A DNA stretch of 64,000 bases from Bradyrhizobium sp. CCBAU 51627 (GTDB lineage Bacteria; Pseudomonadota; Alphaproteobacteria; Rhizobiales; Xanthobacteraceae). How positions within the stretch are numbered: position 1 is the stretch's first letter; the number at the start of each line of letters is the position of its first letter. The notes beneath the pieces were generated by a model. The model ran no database searches, was not told the DNA's origin, and saw only the letters and a list, made by a program, of their open reading frames with translations. Where the stretch lies: assembly GCF_028128765.1 (NCBI RefSeq), contig NZ_LBJG01000093.1, forward strand, positions 1 through 64,000, read 5' to 3'. The translations under genes and the position numbers were made by a program. This document shows, piece after piece, positions 24,127 to 33,708 of the stretch.

Positions 24127-24145
24127 GGTAGTAAATCCGGTAGTA
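24127..24145 (-). repeat. internal inverted copy of the TACTACC pair
   Basis: GGTAGTA occurs at 24127-24133 and 24139-24145, spaced 12 bp; on the minus strand this is the same tandem TACTACC arrangement found at both ends of the element. It lies just after the DUF5681 gene. Confidence 0.5.
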
Positions 24146-24313
24146 AGTGCCCTGCTCTTCTGCGCATCTCATTGAGATTCCTCGCGCTGCGCGACGACAA
24201 GCACCGGTTCTGTAGTTCGGTCACGCCACAACGGCTTACGCCGTTGTCGTTTCGCTAAGTTTTGTGTGGGACATTAGGGCTACAAACGGTTCTTACCGCA
24301 ACCACCACAGCAA

Positions 24314-24348
24314 CCCGTCTTGGCCCTGAAAAGCCAGGCGGGATTTTT
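24314..24348 (+). terminator. rho-independent terminator in front of the structural operon
   Basis: CCCGTCTTGGC and GCCAGGCGGG pair imperfectly around CCTGAAAA, followed by five T. It separates the replication region from the rightward structural operon, so it may act as an attenuator or antitermination site. Confidence 0.6.
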
Positions 24349-24370
24349 CAGTTTCGAAGGGACGCAGATC

Positions 24371-24655
24371 ATGACGGCAGAAGCCGCCCACGATCACCAG
24401 AAACGACCGCTGGTGCATTCCCGCACTTTGCGGGTCAGATTGCAGCCGGAGCTGGTTGACGCGATTGTCGATGCTGCTTCCCGCCGCGGCATGAAGGCAA
24501 GCGCCTGGTTAAGGCACGCCGCGATCACCGTCGCCATGCTCGAAGGCGTTCTGTTTCCTGATGCACTTGCTGGCGGCAAGCGCCGTTACGCACGGATCGA
24601 AGGCGGGGCCATTGTCGACGTCCAGTATCTCGCCGACCAGGTGGAGGAAGCCTGA
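24371..24655 (+). CDS. small DNA-binding-like protein (ribbon-helix-helix pattern)
   Basis: The product is 94 residues from the ATG at 24371, downstream of GAAGGGA. RTLRVRLQPELVDAIVDAA, then GMKASAWLRHAAI, matches the strand-helix-helix pattern of Arc/MetJ-like proteins. Its stop overlaps the collar gene start (TGATG). First gene of the structural operon; it may regulate it. Confidence 0.55.
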   Translation: MTAEAAHDHQKRPLVHSRTLRVRLQPELVDAIVDAASRRGMKASAWLRHAAITVAMLEGVLFPDALAGGKRRYARIEGGAIVDVQYLADQVEEA

Positions 24656-25641
24656 TGCCCGGTGTTATTCATTTTTCCAAGACGGCTAATTTGAACGCAT
24701 CGGCCTGCCCCACGGTCGGATGGGCCGAGGGAATGCCGCCGAGCCAGATTAACGACTCGAGTCGCGCCGAGATGGCCGCGGTTGCGTGCTACAGGGACGA
24801 CATTTCCGGATCGATTTTGACCACTGGAACTTCGGCCGCTTATCAGGTCGCGAGCAACCAGGGGTTCGACACGCTCGCGAACTTCCACAACCAGATCATT
24901 GGATTCACGCCGCACGTCACCAATGCGATCGGACCGGTGACGATGACGGTCGACGGATTCGCCAACCTGCCGTTGCGCTCGGCACCCGGCGTGGAGTTGC
25001 CGGCCGGCGTCCTGGTGCAGGGCACACCTTACGTAGCGCTCTACAACAACACCGACCACGCGCTCTATTTGCGAAGCTTCTACGGCGCGAGTCCGTACTT
25101 GATCCCGGTCGGGGCAATGCTCGACTTTACCGGCTCGACTGCGCCGAACAGTTCGTTCGTTTTCCCGTTCGGCCAGGCGATCAGCCGCACGACCTATGCG
25201 TCATACTTCGCAATGGTCGGCATCACTTATGGCTCCGGCGATGGTTCGACCACGTTCAATATTCCCGACCTCCGCGGACGCATCGGTGTCGCGGCCGACA
25301 ACATGGGTGGTATCCAAGCTGGTCGCATCAACGGCGTGTTGGCGAATGGTCTCGGCTCGGTCGGAGGTGCACAGAATCAGGCGCTCGTAACCGCGAACCT
25401 GCCGCCCTATACGCCTGCCGGCACCGTAACCAATGGTGCAATCTCCATTTCGCACAATGCCATCAGTGGCAGCACCACCACGGGCGGCGGCGGTTTTCCG
25501 GCTGGTAGCAACGGAGGCGCCTCGATTAGCGCTTCTCAGGCCGCATCAACATTCACCGGCTCGCCGCAAGGCGGCACGAGTACACCCGTCACGATCGTGC
25601 AGCCGTCTATCGTCGTGAACAAGATTCTGAGGATCATCTAA
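24655..25641 (+). CDS. phage tail-collar domain protein
   Basis: The product is 328 residues. The collar domain begins near 145 with IPVGAMLDFTGSTAPNSS and continues with YGSGDGSTTFNIPDLRGR, a hallmark of tail-collar proteins. The C-terminus is rich in Gly/Ser/Thr (about 260-310), as in receptor-binding fibres, and ends VTIVQPSIVVNKIL. It probably forms part of the tail fibre or spike. Confidence 0.85.
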   Translation: MPGVIHFSKTANLNASACPTVGWAEGMPPSQINDSSRAEMAAVACYRDDISGSILTTGTSAAYQVASNQGFDTLANFHNQIIGFTPHVTNAIGPVTMTVDGFANLPLRSAPGVELPAGVLVQGTPYVALYNNTDHALYLRSFYGASPYLIPVGAMLDFTGSTAPNSSFVFPFGQAISRTTYASYFAMVGITYGSGDGSTTFNIPDLRGRIGVAADNMGGIQAGRINGVLANGLGSVGGAQNQALVTANLPPYTPAGTVTNGAISISHNAISGSTTTGGGGFPAGSNGGASISASQAASTFTGSPQGGTSTPVTIVQPSIVVNKILRII

Positions 25642-25642
25642 C

Positions 25643-26131
25643 ATGGGCTCGCAAACCTATTCCGACATCGGTCAATGCATTCCCGAGAGGGCCGCGACGC
25701 TCGCGCTTCAACAGGCGCAGCTTCTCGCCGGAAAACGCGACGTGCAGATGTTTCCAGTCGGCACGACCGAATTGCCGACGCCGATCGGATTCGCGCGTCA
25801 TGAGAACGCGCGCGGGGTATTCCATTATCGATCAAACGCCATTTCGGCCGAAGTGATCGAAGCGCTTAGCGAGCAGGGCCGCGAGAACGAGTTCCTGATG
25901 CTTGGTCCGATCAGCAAGGCCGAAGTCGCTAAGCGCATCCTTGCTGGCGAAACGCTGCTTTCCCTGACCGAATACACGCCGGATGGAATTGAAGTGCGGA
26001 GCGCCGCCGGCACGAACAAAACGATCAACGAACAGCACAATTATTTTGAGCGCACCAAAGAACCCGGCAACGCGATCGTGGTCGACGCGATGGAACATGT
26101 GATTGCCGCTCGCCTTGCGGAGTTGAACTAA
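25643..26131 (+). CDS. phage-associated hypothetical protein
   Basis: The product is 162 residues starting MGSQTYSDIGQCIPERAATL. It contains GVFHYRSNAISAEVIEALS and LAGETLLSLTEYTPDGIEV. Its stop overlaps the next start (TAATG). Position between collar and putative internal virion proteins suggests a structural or accessory role; no family is recognised. Confidence 0.55.
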   Translation: MGSQTYSDIGQCIPERAATLALQQAQLLAGKRDVQMFPVGTTELPTPIGFARHENARGVFHYRSNAISAEVIEALSEQGRENEFLMLGPISKAEVAKRILAGETLLSLTEYTPDGIEVRSAAGTNKTINEQHNYFERTKEPGNAIVVDAMEHVIAARLAELN

Positions 26132-27561
26132 TGGGCCTTTTCGACGCTTACGATCGAACGACGTATCAACCGGTACAATCTGGCTTGCTCGACCGTCTGC
26201 TAGCCTCGGTCGCCGCCCCAACGGCCGCGGGGGCAGGATTCCCGTCATCGCCAATGGACGCCAACGCCGCAGCACCGGCGCCGCAAGCCACGCCGACTCC
26301 GGATAATGCCCCGATCGCGGTCGGCAATTACCAGATGCCGCGCATTGGCTCCGGCTTCCTGGATGTCTATCCGCAGCACGATCCTGCGACCGGCGCGACA
26401 GTCGCGCCCGCTCTCCAGCCAATCCCCGCAGCGACGCCGGACGATCTCGGTAGTCATCTGATGACCGGTTTCCAGAACTGGCAAAGCGGCGGAAATATCG
26501 TCGGCAGCATCGTCGCGGCAATCACAGGCAAGCGCAATGATCCGCAGGCCGAATTGCAAGCCCAACAGCAAGCCCAGTTGCGGCAGCAGTTCACCGCCCT
26601 GGTCAACGCGGGCTTCACGCCGCAGGAAGCCACGGTAGCGGTTCTGAATCCCGAGGCTGGAAAGGCCATCATCGCGCAAAAATTCACTAAGCCACAAAAC
26701 GACAGCTTCAGCGTCGTCCAGACCGGCGAGGATGGGCTTGGCAAAAAGACGTTCGCCAAGATGAACAAAGCGACCGGCGAAATGACGCCGATTGCGACCG
26801 CTGTGGGCGGCGATACGACCGCCACCGGACTCGGTGATATGTCCAAGACTGGCGCCGCCTATCTCGCCACGTTGGCGCCAGACGTGGCCGGTAGGGTCAG
26901 AGCGATGGCCGAAGGTCGCCAGCCGCTGCCGTCCTCAATGGCGCTGGCAAGGCCCTATTGGCAGAACCTTATCGCCGCGACACAGCAATACGATCCGACC
27001 TTCGATGCGGCGAATTGGAGTGGTCGCGTCGCCAGCGTGAAGGATTTCAGCGCGGGCAAGAGCGCCGAAATGGTGCGCAGTGCGAACCAGACGCTGGCAC
27101 ATGTCAACGCGCTCTTGGATAGCGCCGACGCTCTGCACAATGGCAACTATCCCGCCCTCAATTGGGTGGGCAACAAGTTCAACGAAGCGACCGGCGGCGG
27201 CGAGCCTACCGCATTTAAGATCAATGCTCATGCGGTCGCGGACGAAATGTCGAAAGTCTTCAAGGGCGGAAATTTGTCCGATACGGAAATTCGGGCTTGG
27301 GAGGAAGGGCTCTCGCCAAATATGTCGCCAACGCAGCAGCGCGCCGCGATCGGCAAGCTTTCCGAGCTGCTGCACGGCTCGTTGCAGGCGCTTGAGGAAA
27401 AGCGCGTAGCAGGTATGGGCCAGTTGGCTGCCGACAAAGCCGGCCCGATCATCAAGGAAGAGGGTCAGAGGGTCCTAAAGCGCATTGATGAATGGTTGAA
27501 AGCCAATGGTGGCGAGACTCCGGGTGCGCTTCCGGCCGGCTGGTCGGTACAGGTGCGCTGA
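26131..27561 (+). CDS. putative virion protein, 476 residues
   Basis: The product starts MGLFDAYDRTTYQPVQSGLL, followed by a long Ala/Pro-rich N-terminal region (about 30-110) and then a helical body with Gln-rich runs (AELQAQQQAQLRQQF). The sequence is low in complexity, as seen in internal head or injection proteins of podoviruses. It overlaps the next gene (TGATG). Function is inferred from position. Confidence 0.5.
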   Translation: MGLFDAYDRTTYQPVQSGLLDRLLASVAAPTAAGAGFPSSPMDANAAAPAPQATPTPDNAPIAVGNYQMPRIGSGFLDVYPQHDPATGATVAPALQPIPAATPDDLGSHLMTGFQNWQSGGNIVGSIVAAITGKRNDPQAELQAQQQAQLRQQFTALVNAGFTPQEATVAVLNPEAGKAIIAQKFTKPQNDSFSVVQTGEDGLGKKTFAKMNKATGEMTPIATAVGGDTTATGLGDMSKTGAAYLATLAPDVAGRVRAMAEGRQPLPSSMALARPYWQNLIAATQQYDPTFDAANWSGRVASVKDFSAGKSAEMVRSANQTLAHVNALLDSADALHNGNYPALNWVGNKFNEATGGGEPTAFKINAHAVADEMSKVFKGGNLSDTEIRAWEEGLSPNMSPTQQRAAIGKLSELLHGSLQALEEKRVAGMGQLAADKAGPIIKEEGQRVLKRIDEWLKANGGETPGALPAGWSVQVR

Positions 27562-29510
27562 TGCCGAAGTTTGATTTCAAATCGCCGGACGGCAAAACCT
27601 ACACGATAGAGGGGCCAGATGGATCGACGCCAGAACAGGCTTTCCAGATCTTGCAGCAGCACCTTGCAAGCGGTCCGGTCGACCCTGTTTCGGTCAACAG
27701 TGTCGGTCGTTCGTTCGCAACGGGCGTGCCGATCATCGGCGGCCTGCTCAACAAGGCAGATGCTGCCACGAACGCCGCACTTGCTCCGGTCCTCAATCCG
27801 CTTTTCGACGAAAAAGACCAACTGAACGAACCGACTTGGTCGGAGCGTTACGCGCATTCGTTGCGCGACCAGGAAGGCGCCGACGCGAAGTTCTCGGCGC
27901 AGCACCCCGTCATCGATACCGGCGCAAAGCTTGCCGGTGGCGTCGCTTCGATGGGTCCGGTTGTGGCCGCTGCACCTGGTTTGATGGGAGCGACCGGCAC
28001 CTTTGCGGCGCGCACGGGTGCGGGTGCAGTCTCCAATGCTGCGATCGGCGCTGCAGATTCGGCGATCCGAAACGGTGACCCGGTTTCCGGAGCGCTCATC
28101 GGCGGTGTGATCGGAGGCGCGGCGCCCGCTGTTGAAGCTGCGGCCAGCCCGTTCGTGTCCAGCATCATGGCTCGGATCAACCCGCAGGGCTCCGCCAATC
28201 GGCAAGTAGCTCGCGCGATCTCGGAGAGCGGCCGGCCGACGGCTGATATTGCCGGCGACGTGACGCAGGCTGCAGCAGAGGGACAGCCTCAATTCACGCT
28301 CGCCGACGCACTCGGCAATCCTGGCCAGCGCATGTTGTCGACGGTGGCCCGCGCACCAGGCGAAGGCCGGACCGACGTCGTGAACGCCCTGGAACAGCGC
28401 CAGGCTGGCCAAGGACGCCGGATCGCAAACGCGCTCGCCGAAGGGTTCAACGCGCCGGAGACAGCCGCCGCGACCGAAGCGCGCATGACTGCCGCCCGGA
28501 ACACCGCGGCGGACGCGGAATACGGTACGGTCAGGAACGACGCTGGTCGCGTCGATCTCGTCCCGACACTTGATCACATTGATAGGGTCATTGGCACTCG
28601 ACCGGGTCAGCAACTCACTGAGGCAAATGACAGCATTGAAAGTGCGTTGACGGGTTTCCGCCAACGCATTGCGCGGGTGAACCCGGACGATTTCGAGGCC
28701 GTTCAGCGCATCCGCTCAGACATGGCCGACGCCGCTCAAAGTGCAGTTCAGGGCGGTTATGGCAACCGGGCGCGGGAAATCCGGCGGGCCGTGCGCAGCC
28801 TTGACGCTGCCATGGAGAATGCTTCGAACGGCTACCGAGCCGCCAACGCGAACTTTGCCAACGCCTCGCGCGATATCGAGGCAGTGCAAACCGGTCGCGA
28901 CGCTGCGATGCGTGGTCGCACGGAAGACACCATTCCGGCCTTCAATGCTCTGCGACCGGAAGCGCAAACCGCTTTCCGATCGGGCTATGTCGATCCGGCG
29001 ATTGCTCAGACGCAAGGCGCCGCCTTCGGCGTGAACAAGGCTCGCCCGTTCACGTCGCAGGCGTTCCAAGACGAAAGCCAGGCGATTGCGCCGGGCGCCG
29101 ATCTGATGAATCGGCGCATCGGACGAGAGATGCGGATGTTTGAAACCCGTAACCAGGCACTTGGCGGGTCGCGCACCGCGGACAATCTCGCGGACCACGA
29201 GGCCCTTGGCGTCAATCCGACAACAGTCATGCACGCCGCGGCGGGCAACTGGAGCGCTGCGATTGGCTCAATGCTGCATGCTGGCGTCAGGGGCATCACC
29301 GGCAACACGCCGGCCGTACGAAAGGCTGTTGCCGACATTCTCTTGCAGAATGGCGCCACGATCAACGCCGCGGCGCTCAACGCGATGGTGACCCGCACCA
29401 TCGGCCAGTTGCAGTTCCTTCAACAACTGGCGCGAAGCGATGCCGGCGCTGCGGCCGTGACCACGAACGCCAATCAACCGAAACGCCAACCGCCGATCTT
29501 CAAGAGGTAA
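27561..29510 (+). CDS. putative internal virion/DNA-injection protein
   Basis: The product is 649 residues from the ATG at 27561, overlapping the previous stop. The N-terminus MPKFDFKSPDGKTYTIEGPD, then GSTPEQAFQILQQHL, is a small beta-helix module seen at the start of many phage structural proteins. A Gly/Ala-rich hydrophobic zone (about 130-210) could enter a membrane, and the remainder is helical. This composition suits an ejection protein; the assignment is inferred. Confidence 0.5.
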   Translation: MPKFDFKSPDGKTYTIEGPDGSTPEQAFQILQQHLASGPVDPVSVNSVGRSFATGVPIIGGLLNKADAATNAALAPVLNPLFDEKDQLNEPTWSERYAHSLRDQEGADAKFSAQHPVIDTGAKLAGGVASMGPVVAAAPGLMGATGTFAARTGAGAVSNAAIGAADSAIRNGDPVSGALIGGVIGGAAPAVEAAASPFVSSIMARINPQGSANRQVARAISESGRPTADIAGDVTQAAAEGQPQFTLADALGNPGQRMLSTVARAPGEGRTDVVNALEQRQAGQGRRIANALAEGFNAPETAAATEARMTAARNTAADAEYGTVRNDAGRVDLVPTLDHIDRVIGTRPGQQLTEANDSIESALTGFRQRIARVNPDDFEAVQRIRSDMADAAQSAVQGGYGNRAREIRRAVRSLDAAMENASNGYRAANANFANASRDIEAVQTGRDAAMRGRTEDTIPAFNALRPEAQTAFRSGYVDPAIAQTQGAAFGVNKARPFTSQAFQDESQAIAPGADLMNRRIGREMRMFETRNQALGGSRTADNLADHEALGVNPTTVMHAAAGNWSAAIGSMLHAGVRGITGNTPAVRKAVADILLQNGATINAAALNAMVTRTIGQLQFLQQLARSDAGAAAVTTNANQPKRQPPIFKR

Positions 29511-29512
29511 CC

Positions 29513-30631
29513 ATGACCGACACCACCACCGAGACGCCGCGCAACGAGGCTGGTCAGTTTGCATCCGCCGAACCGGCCTATGGTCGGGAGGGTTTGGAGC
29601 GTGATGCCGGCTATGTGCCGTTGCCGGATGAAACCAAAACGGAAGCGCAAGACGATCTCACCGTGAAGGAAGCGGCGCAGCGTCTCAAGGAATTGAGCGG
29701 CCCAGAATCGAAGATCGTCACGCATAACGCCGGTCTTCCGGCGAACGTCACCATGACCACCGAGCAGGCCGGGAAGATGCTTGCAGAGGCGCGCGAAGCC
29801 GACGCAGCGCAAGCCGATCTGGACGACACCAAGGCGCAGCAAAAAGAAATTGACAAGCTGCGTGGGGAGAAGCCCGCCGAGCCGGCCCCCGTCGACAGTG
29901 AGCCGGACATTGAGAAAGTTCTGGCCAATCCGAAGGTGCAAGCCGCAATCACGGAGCGGGTGACCGCGGCCGAAGCGCAGCGCGCACAGTACGAAGCGGC
30001 GGTGGCGGACGCCGGCAAATTCGCCGCTGCCAGTCTGTTTTCGGAGATCCCCGAGTTGGTTGATTTACCCCTCGATCAGTGGGCAAACGCAATCAATTCG
30101 ATGCACGAGCGTGATCCGGCTCGGGCACGTCTCGCTTACAACAAGTTGCTGGCGCTTGGCCGCGTCGAAGCCGCGAGTCACCAAATCAAGGCGCAGAAGG
30201 CCGCGCGCGAGCAGGCGGAATTCAAGGCCTATGCGGCTCGCGAAAATCAACGTTTCGCCGAACTGACCAAGGGCATTCCGGCGAAGGAAATGGCGGCAAT
30301 CGAGGCTCATGTTCCGAAAATGCTGGCCGAGCATGGCGCGGATGTCGCGCAGTTCCTAAAAGCGGTGAGCAATCAATCGACCTTTCCACGTGCGACGGCG
30401 GAAGCACTTTTAGTCAAGGCTGCGCGATACGATCTGATGCAGGCGCAGGCGAAGAATCTGACGCGGGGAGTCCCGCCTGTCCCGTCTGTGCAGCGTCCTG
30501 GTAACGGCGCCCCGCGAGGTGCAGAGCGCGGCGACGCAAGCTTGGCGGCACTCAACGCCAAATTTGGAAAATCGCACAGTTTGAAAGACGCGGCTGCCTT
30601 GCTGTCGGCGCGTCGTAGCAAAGGAAGGTAA
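29513..30631 (+). CDS. scaffold-like phage protein
   Basis: The product is 372 residues, acidic and helical, starting MTDTTTETPRNEAGQFASAE. It has coiled-coil-like segments (about 55-125 and 150-170) and a disordered Pro/Gly/Arg-rich C-terminal region before a final helix (SLKDAAALLSARR). This matches head scaffolding proteins in composition, though no capsid gene follows. AGAGG-type spacing before the ATG is good. Confidence 0.5.
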   Translation: MTDTTTETPRNEAGQFASAEPAYGREGLERDAGYVPLPDETKTEAQDDLTVKEAAQRLKELSGPESKIVTHNAGLPANVTMTTEQAGKMLAEAREADAAQADLDDTKAQQKEIDKLRGEKPAEPAPVDSEPDIEKVLANPKVQAAITERVTAAEAQRAQYEAAVADAGKFAAASLFSEIPELVDLPLDQWANAINSMHERDPARARLAYNKLLALGRVEAASHQIKAQKAAREQAEFKAYAARENQRFAELTKGIPAKEMAAIEAHVPKMLAEHGADVAQFLKAVSNQSTFPRATAEALLVKAARYDLMQAQAKNLTRGVPPVPSVQRPGNGAPRGAERGDASLAALNAKFGKSHSLKDAAALLSARRSKGR

Positions 30632-30637
30632 AACGAC

Positions 30638-30874
30638 ATGACAGACTTTATTGAAGAGATGCAGACAGAGGCCAAACTTCGCTTTGGCAAGACGCTGTCA
30701 CCGAGCGAAGTCGCCACGGAATTCCAAAAGCACGATTTCGAGGCGCGGATTCATCATCTCAAGAATCTCAAAACAGCCGACAGCTTCACCTCACCGCGGG
30801 ATGCTGCTGCGCGTCACGTCTATGAGCGGGCGCTGCGCGCCACTCACTATCGCCTGATAAAATCAAACCGATAA
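30638..30874 (+). CDS. small hypothetical protein
   Basis: The product is 78 residues (MTDFIEEMQTEAKLRFGKTL), charged and helical. It starts seven bases after the scaffold-like gene. No family is recognised. Confidence 0.5.
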   Translation: MTDFIEEMQTEAKLRFGKTLSPSEVATEFQKHDFEARIHHLKNLKTADSFTSPRDAAARHVYERALRATHYRLIKSNR

Positions 30875-30883
30875 AGGACCCAA

Positions 30884-31096
30884 ATGCCCGCACCAATGAA
30901 GCCGCCACCCGCGCTCCCCTTGGCCGATCGCATCGCCGCACTGCGCGCCGAGATCGACGCCGTCATTGACCAGATGGCCGCCGACGAAGCCAAGAAAACG
31001 CCTGGCGTTCCGCAAGTCGTCATTCGCCAGATGCTCACGCGCGGCGGCGATTGCCAATGCCGGAGCTATCTCATTCAGACGGGAGCAGTGAAATGA
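30884..31096 (+). CDS. small hypothetical protein with C-x-C motif
   Basis: The product is 70 residues with a proline-rich start (MPAPMKPPPALPLADRI), a helix and a CQC motif near the end (GGDCQCRSYLIQTG). Its stop overlaps the next start (ATGA). No family is recognised. Confidence 0.5.
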   Translation: MPAPMKPPPALPLADRIAALRAEIDAVIDQMAADEAKKTPGVPQVVIRQMLTRGGDCQCRSYLIQTGAVK

Positions 31097-31284
31097 CAGA
31101 GCCTGTCCGGGGACTTTTGGACCATCTTGAGCAAGCATCCCACATCAGCGCGGGGATGGGGTGCACCTTCCGCGCGGCGCTGGAAATCGTGAAGGCCGCC
31201 GAAGCGCATCAGGCCAAACCCGAGCAGAGCACGGAATGGGCAAACGTGATATGGGGCACGGTGTTCGGCGGGCGCCGATCGTGA
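31093..31284 (+). CDS. small hypothetical protein preceding the terminase
   Basis: The product is 63 residues (MTEPVRGLLDHLEQASHIS). The ATG overlaps the stop upstream and its own TGA overlaps the GTG start of the terminase. By position it could be a small terminase, but it shows no clear DNA-binding motif. Confidence 0.5.
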   Translation: MTEPVRGLLDHLEQASHISAGMGCTFRAALEIVKAAEAHQAKPEQSTEWANVIWGTVFGGRRS

Positions 31285-32846
31285 CTGATTGGCTGGAAAA
31301 TTTGTATGCGGACGGCGAGCGCGTCACAAGACTAGCCAATGACCTGGAGTATTTCGCCGCCGAGCGTTTGAAAATCAGGCCGAAGGCCGGCGGCCTGATT
31401 CCATTCGTGTTCAATCCTGTCCAGCGAAAGCTTCACGCAATCATCGAGAAGCAGCGAGCAGAGACCGGCCGCGTTCGCGTTGTTGTCTTGAAGGCTCGGC
31501 AGGAAGGCGTCAGCACCTACACGGCGGCTCGCTACTATCACAAAACAATCAGGCGCCCAGGTTTCCTGACCGCGATCGTGGCGCACGAGAAGCCGGCATC
31601 ACGTAACCTTTTCAACCTGGTCAAGCGCTTCCACGACCATATGCCGGAAGCCGATCGCCCTGCCACCGGAGCGTCCAACGCCGAAGAATTGAAGTTTTCC
31701 GACATCGATTCGGGCTATCTGGTTTCGGTGGCGACCGAAGATGGCGCCGGCCGATCGTCGACAGCGCAGGCGCTGCACGCCTCCGAGGCGGCCTTTTGGG
31801 TAAACCTGAAAGAGCAGCTTGCGGCGCTGATGGAAACGGTGCCGGACCTGCCCGAGACCGAGATTATCGTAGAGACGACAGGTAATCAGTACGGCGATGA
31901 ATTTCACCAGTTCTGGTGCAAGGCGTTGGCTGGCGAAAATAGCTTCCTGGCGGTGTTCTTGCCGTGGTTTGACGATCCGACCTATCGTAAGCCTATTCCC
32001 GACGACTTCGCCATGACGACGGAAGAGCGAGCGCTGGCAGACCTGCACGGCCTGGACTCCGAGCAAATCTATTGGCGTCGATGCAAGATCGCGGACAAGG
32101 GTGACGTCAAGTTTTTCCAGCGTGAGTATCCCGCGACGCCCGATGAAGCTTTTATGGTCTCCGATTTCGACAGCTTCATTCCTGCCGACATCGTGTTGGC
32201 GGCGCGCAAGACGACCGACATTGAGCCATACGGTCCACTGATTGTTGGCGTTGATCCGGCCGGAAAGGGCAAGGACTCAACTGCGATTGCGTGGCGCCGT
32301 GGCCACTGCATCGAAAAGATTGAGAAACGGAAGCATCTCGACACGATGCAGGTTGCAGGATGGGTCGCGAAGATCATCCGTGACGACAAGCCGATCAAGG
32401 TGAATATTGACGTCGGAGGCCTTGGTATCGGCGTCTACGATCGCTTGGTTGAGCAAGGCTATGGTGAGACGGTCAACAACGTAAATTTCGGCGGCAAGCC
32501 CATTGAGCCAGCGCCACTGGACGAGTCGGGCAAGCCTTCTGGCGGCCCGCTCAACCGTCGCGCGGAACTGCACTCCAACGTCAAGAACGCGTTGCAGGGT
32601 CGGTTTTCGCTTCCGGACTCGGAATCGTTGCAGACCGCGCTAACGAGCTTCACTTTCAAATACGACTCCGCCGGCAGACTGGTGCTTGAGAGCAAGGAAG
32701 ATATGCGCAAGCGGGGCATGCCTTCACCGGACGAAGCGGACGCCGTGGCGCTGTGCTTCTCCGAACCGGCCGGCTCGCCAATCCCGCGTTCTGTGGTGAC
32801 GAACTTCAATCGCAAGCTGGTCTATGGGAACAATGGGTACGCGTGA
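31281..32846 (+). CDS. phage terminase large subunit
   Basis: The product is 521 residues from a GTG at 31281 overlapping the previous stop. The ATPase half has an adenine-type FNPVQRKLHAII segment and a Walker-A-like VVLKARQEGVST (about 68-79), then EIIVETT near 190 as the Walker B region. The nuclease half begins with LIVGVDPAGKGKDSTAIAW (about 325-343) and ends with the acidic DEADAVAL motif. It should package DNA into proheads, yet no portal or capsid gene is present, so it may act on heads of a helper or be a relic. Confidence 0.85.
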   Translation: MTDWLENLYADGERVTRLANDLEYFAAERLKIRPKAGGLIPFVFNPVQRKLHAIIEKQRAETGRVRVVVLKARQEGVSTYTAARYYHKTIRRPGFLTAIVAHEKPASRNLFNLVKRFHDHMPEADRPATGASNAEELKFSDIDSGYLVSVATEDGAGRSSTAQALHASEAAFWVNLKEQLAALMETVPDLPETEIIVETTGNQYGDEFHQFWCKALAGENSFLAVFLPWFDDPTYRKPIPDDFAMTTEERALADLHGLDSEQIYWRRCKIADKGDVKFFQREYPATPDEAFMVSDFDSFIPADIVLAARKTTDIEPYGPLIVGVDPAGKGKDSTAIAWRRGHCIEKIEKRKHLDTMQVAGWVAKIIRDDKPIKVNIDVGGLGIGVYDRLVEQGYGETVNNVNFGGKPIEPAPLDESGKPSGGPLNRRAELHSNVKNALQGRFSLPDSESLQTALTSFTFKYDSAGRLVLESKEDMRKRGMPSPDEADAVALCFSEPAGSPIPRSVVTNFNRKLVYGNNGYA

Positions 32847-33148
32847 TGGCTCGTAACAAAATTCAAGAAATCACCGTGGCGACGCGCAATCCGTCCGGCA
32901 CACCGGGTGACATGGGAAGCTGCGAAGTCGGTTTCTTTACGGTCGATGGCGACTTGCTAACCCTGGTCGAGGGTGACGGAATGCCGGTCCGCCGAGCAAA
33001 CGGTGAGCGCGTCACGGCGCGCCTGCAAGCCGGCGACAGTGCTCATAGGATTGCAAGTCGGCTCATTCTGGGCGCGCGCTGGCGTGGGTCCGATGCAGCG
33101 TCGGACTTCAATCGGCCGCTGCACTATAGACCGACGGGTTGGGTGTGA
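32846..33148 (+). CDS. hypothetical protein following the terminase
   Basis: The product is 100 residues (MARNKIQEITVATRNPSGTP). The beta-rich FFTVDGDLLTLVEGDGMPV segment is followed by an arginine-rich end. The start overlaps the terminase stop (TGATG). No family is recognised. Confidence 0.5.
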   Translation: MARNKIQEITVATRNPSGTPGDMGSCEVGFFTVDGDLLTLVEGDGMPVRRANGERVTARLQAGDSAHRIASRLILGARWRGSDAASDFNRPLHYRPTGWV

Positions 33149-33286
33149 AACGTTGTCGTACAACGATAAACGTTGCATGTTTCCGTAATTATTTCAATGA
33201 CTTAGCTCTTGTATTCCGGCTGCAAGATGGCATAGTGAAGGCCACGCCACCGATTCACGGATGGCCATCCGGCAGGAATGGGGAAA

Positions 33287-33460
33287 ATGACGACAGCATC
33301 ATCACAGAACGACACGGCTGAATTCACGACGCGGACCTTGATGAGCTTGCTCACGGCGCTAGCCGATAAGGCCGAACTCGACCGACAGATTGAGGCGCTC
33401 ACGCTCGCTCTGGCGGGGACGTATGGCTTGCCGCGCGTCCTGCCGGACCCGGCCGGATAA
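33287..33460 (+). CDS. small hypothetical protein
   Basis: The product is 57 residues (MTTASSQNDTAEFTTRTLMS), or 60 from the ATG at 33278. AGGAA lies eight bases before the first-named ATG. It is helical with a possible leucine zipper-like end. A strong terminator follows. Confidence 0.45.
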   Translation: MTTASSQNDTAEFTTRTLMSLLTALADKAELDRQIEALTLALAGTYGLPRVLPDPAG

Positions 33461-33475
33461 CGTCATCGCTCGGAG

Positions 33476-33514
33476 AGCCCGTCTGTGCGCCGAGCGCGTG
33501 CAGGCGGGCTTTTT
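33476..33514 (+). terminator. rho-independent terminator of the structural operon
   Basis: AGCCCGTCTG pairs with CAGGCGGGCT (one G-U), with the loop itself partly self-pairing, followed by TTTT. It ends the rightward operon of the right element. Confidence 0.8.
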
Positions 33515-33516
33515 GC

Positions 33517-33708
33517 TCAGCCGCCGCGGTAGGCGGCAGCTTCCTTCCAGCGCTTAAGTGCGGTGCCTTCGCTGCTGTCGTCTGTTTCGATCCGCTCGCC
33601 CTTATAGGTGCCCACGGCAATCCAGACCGTCTTGTGTTTATGGTAGGTGGTCACCCGACAGGTCTCGTTCCAGACGGTGACCTTGTGTTCTCGCTCAGCG
33701 CCGATCAT
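33517..33708 (-). CDS. small hypothetical protein
   Basis: The product is 63 residues (MIGAEREHKVTVWNETCRVT), beta-rich with tryptophans (VWIAVGTYKGERIE). It is convergent with the structural operon across the terminator, and overlaps the 54-residue membrane gene upstream. Similar small proteins occur in rhizobial prophages; no function is known to me. Confidence 0.6.
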   Translation of the reverse strand: MIGAEREHKVTVWNETCRVTTYHKHKTVWIAVGTYKGERIETDDSSEGTALKRWKEAAAYRGG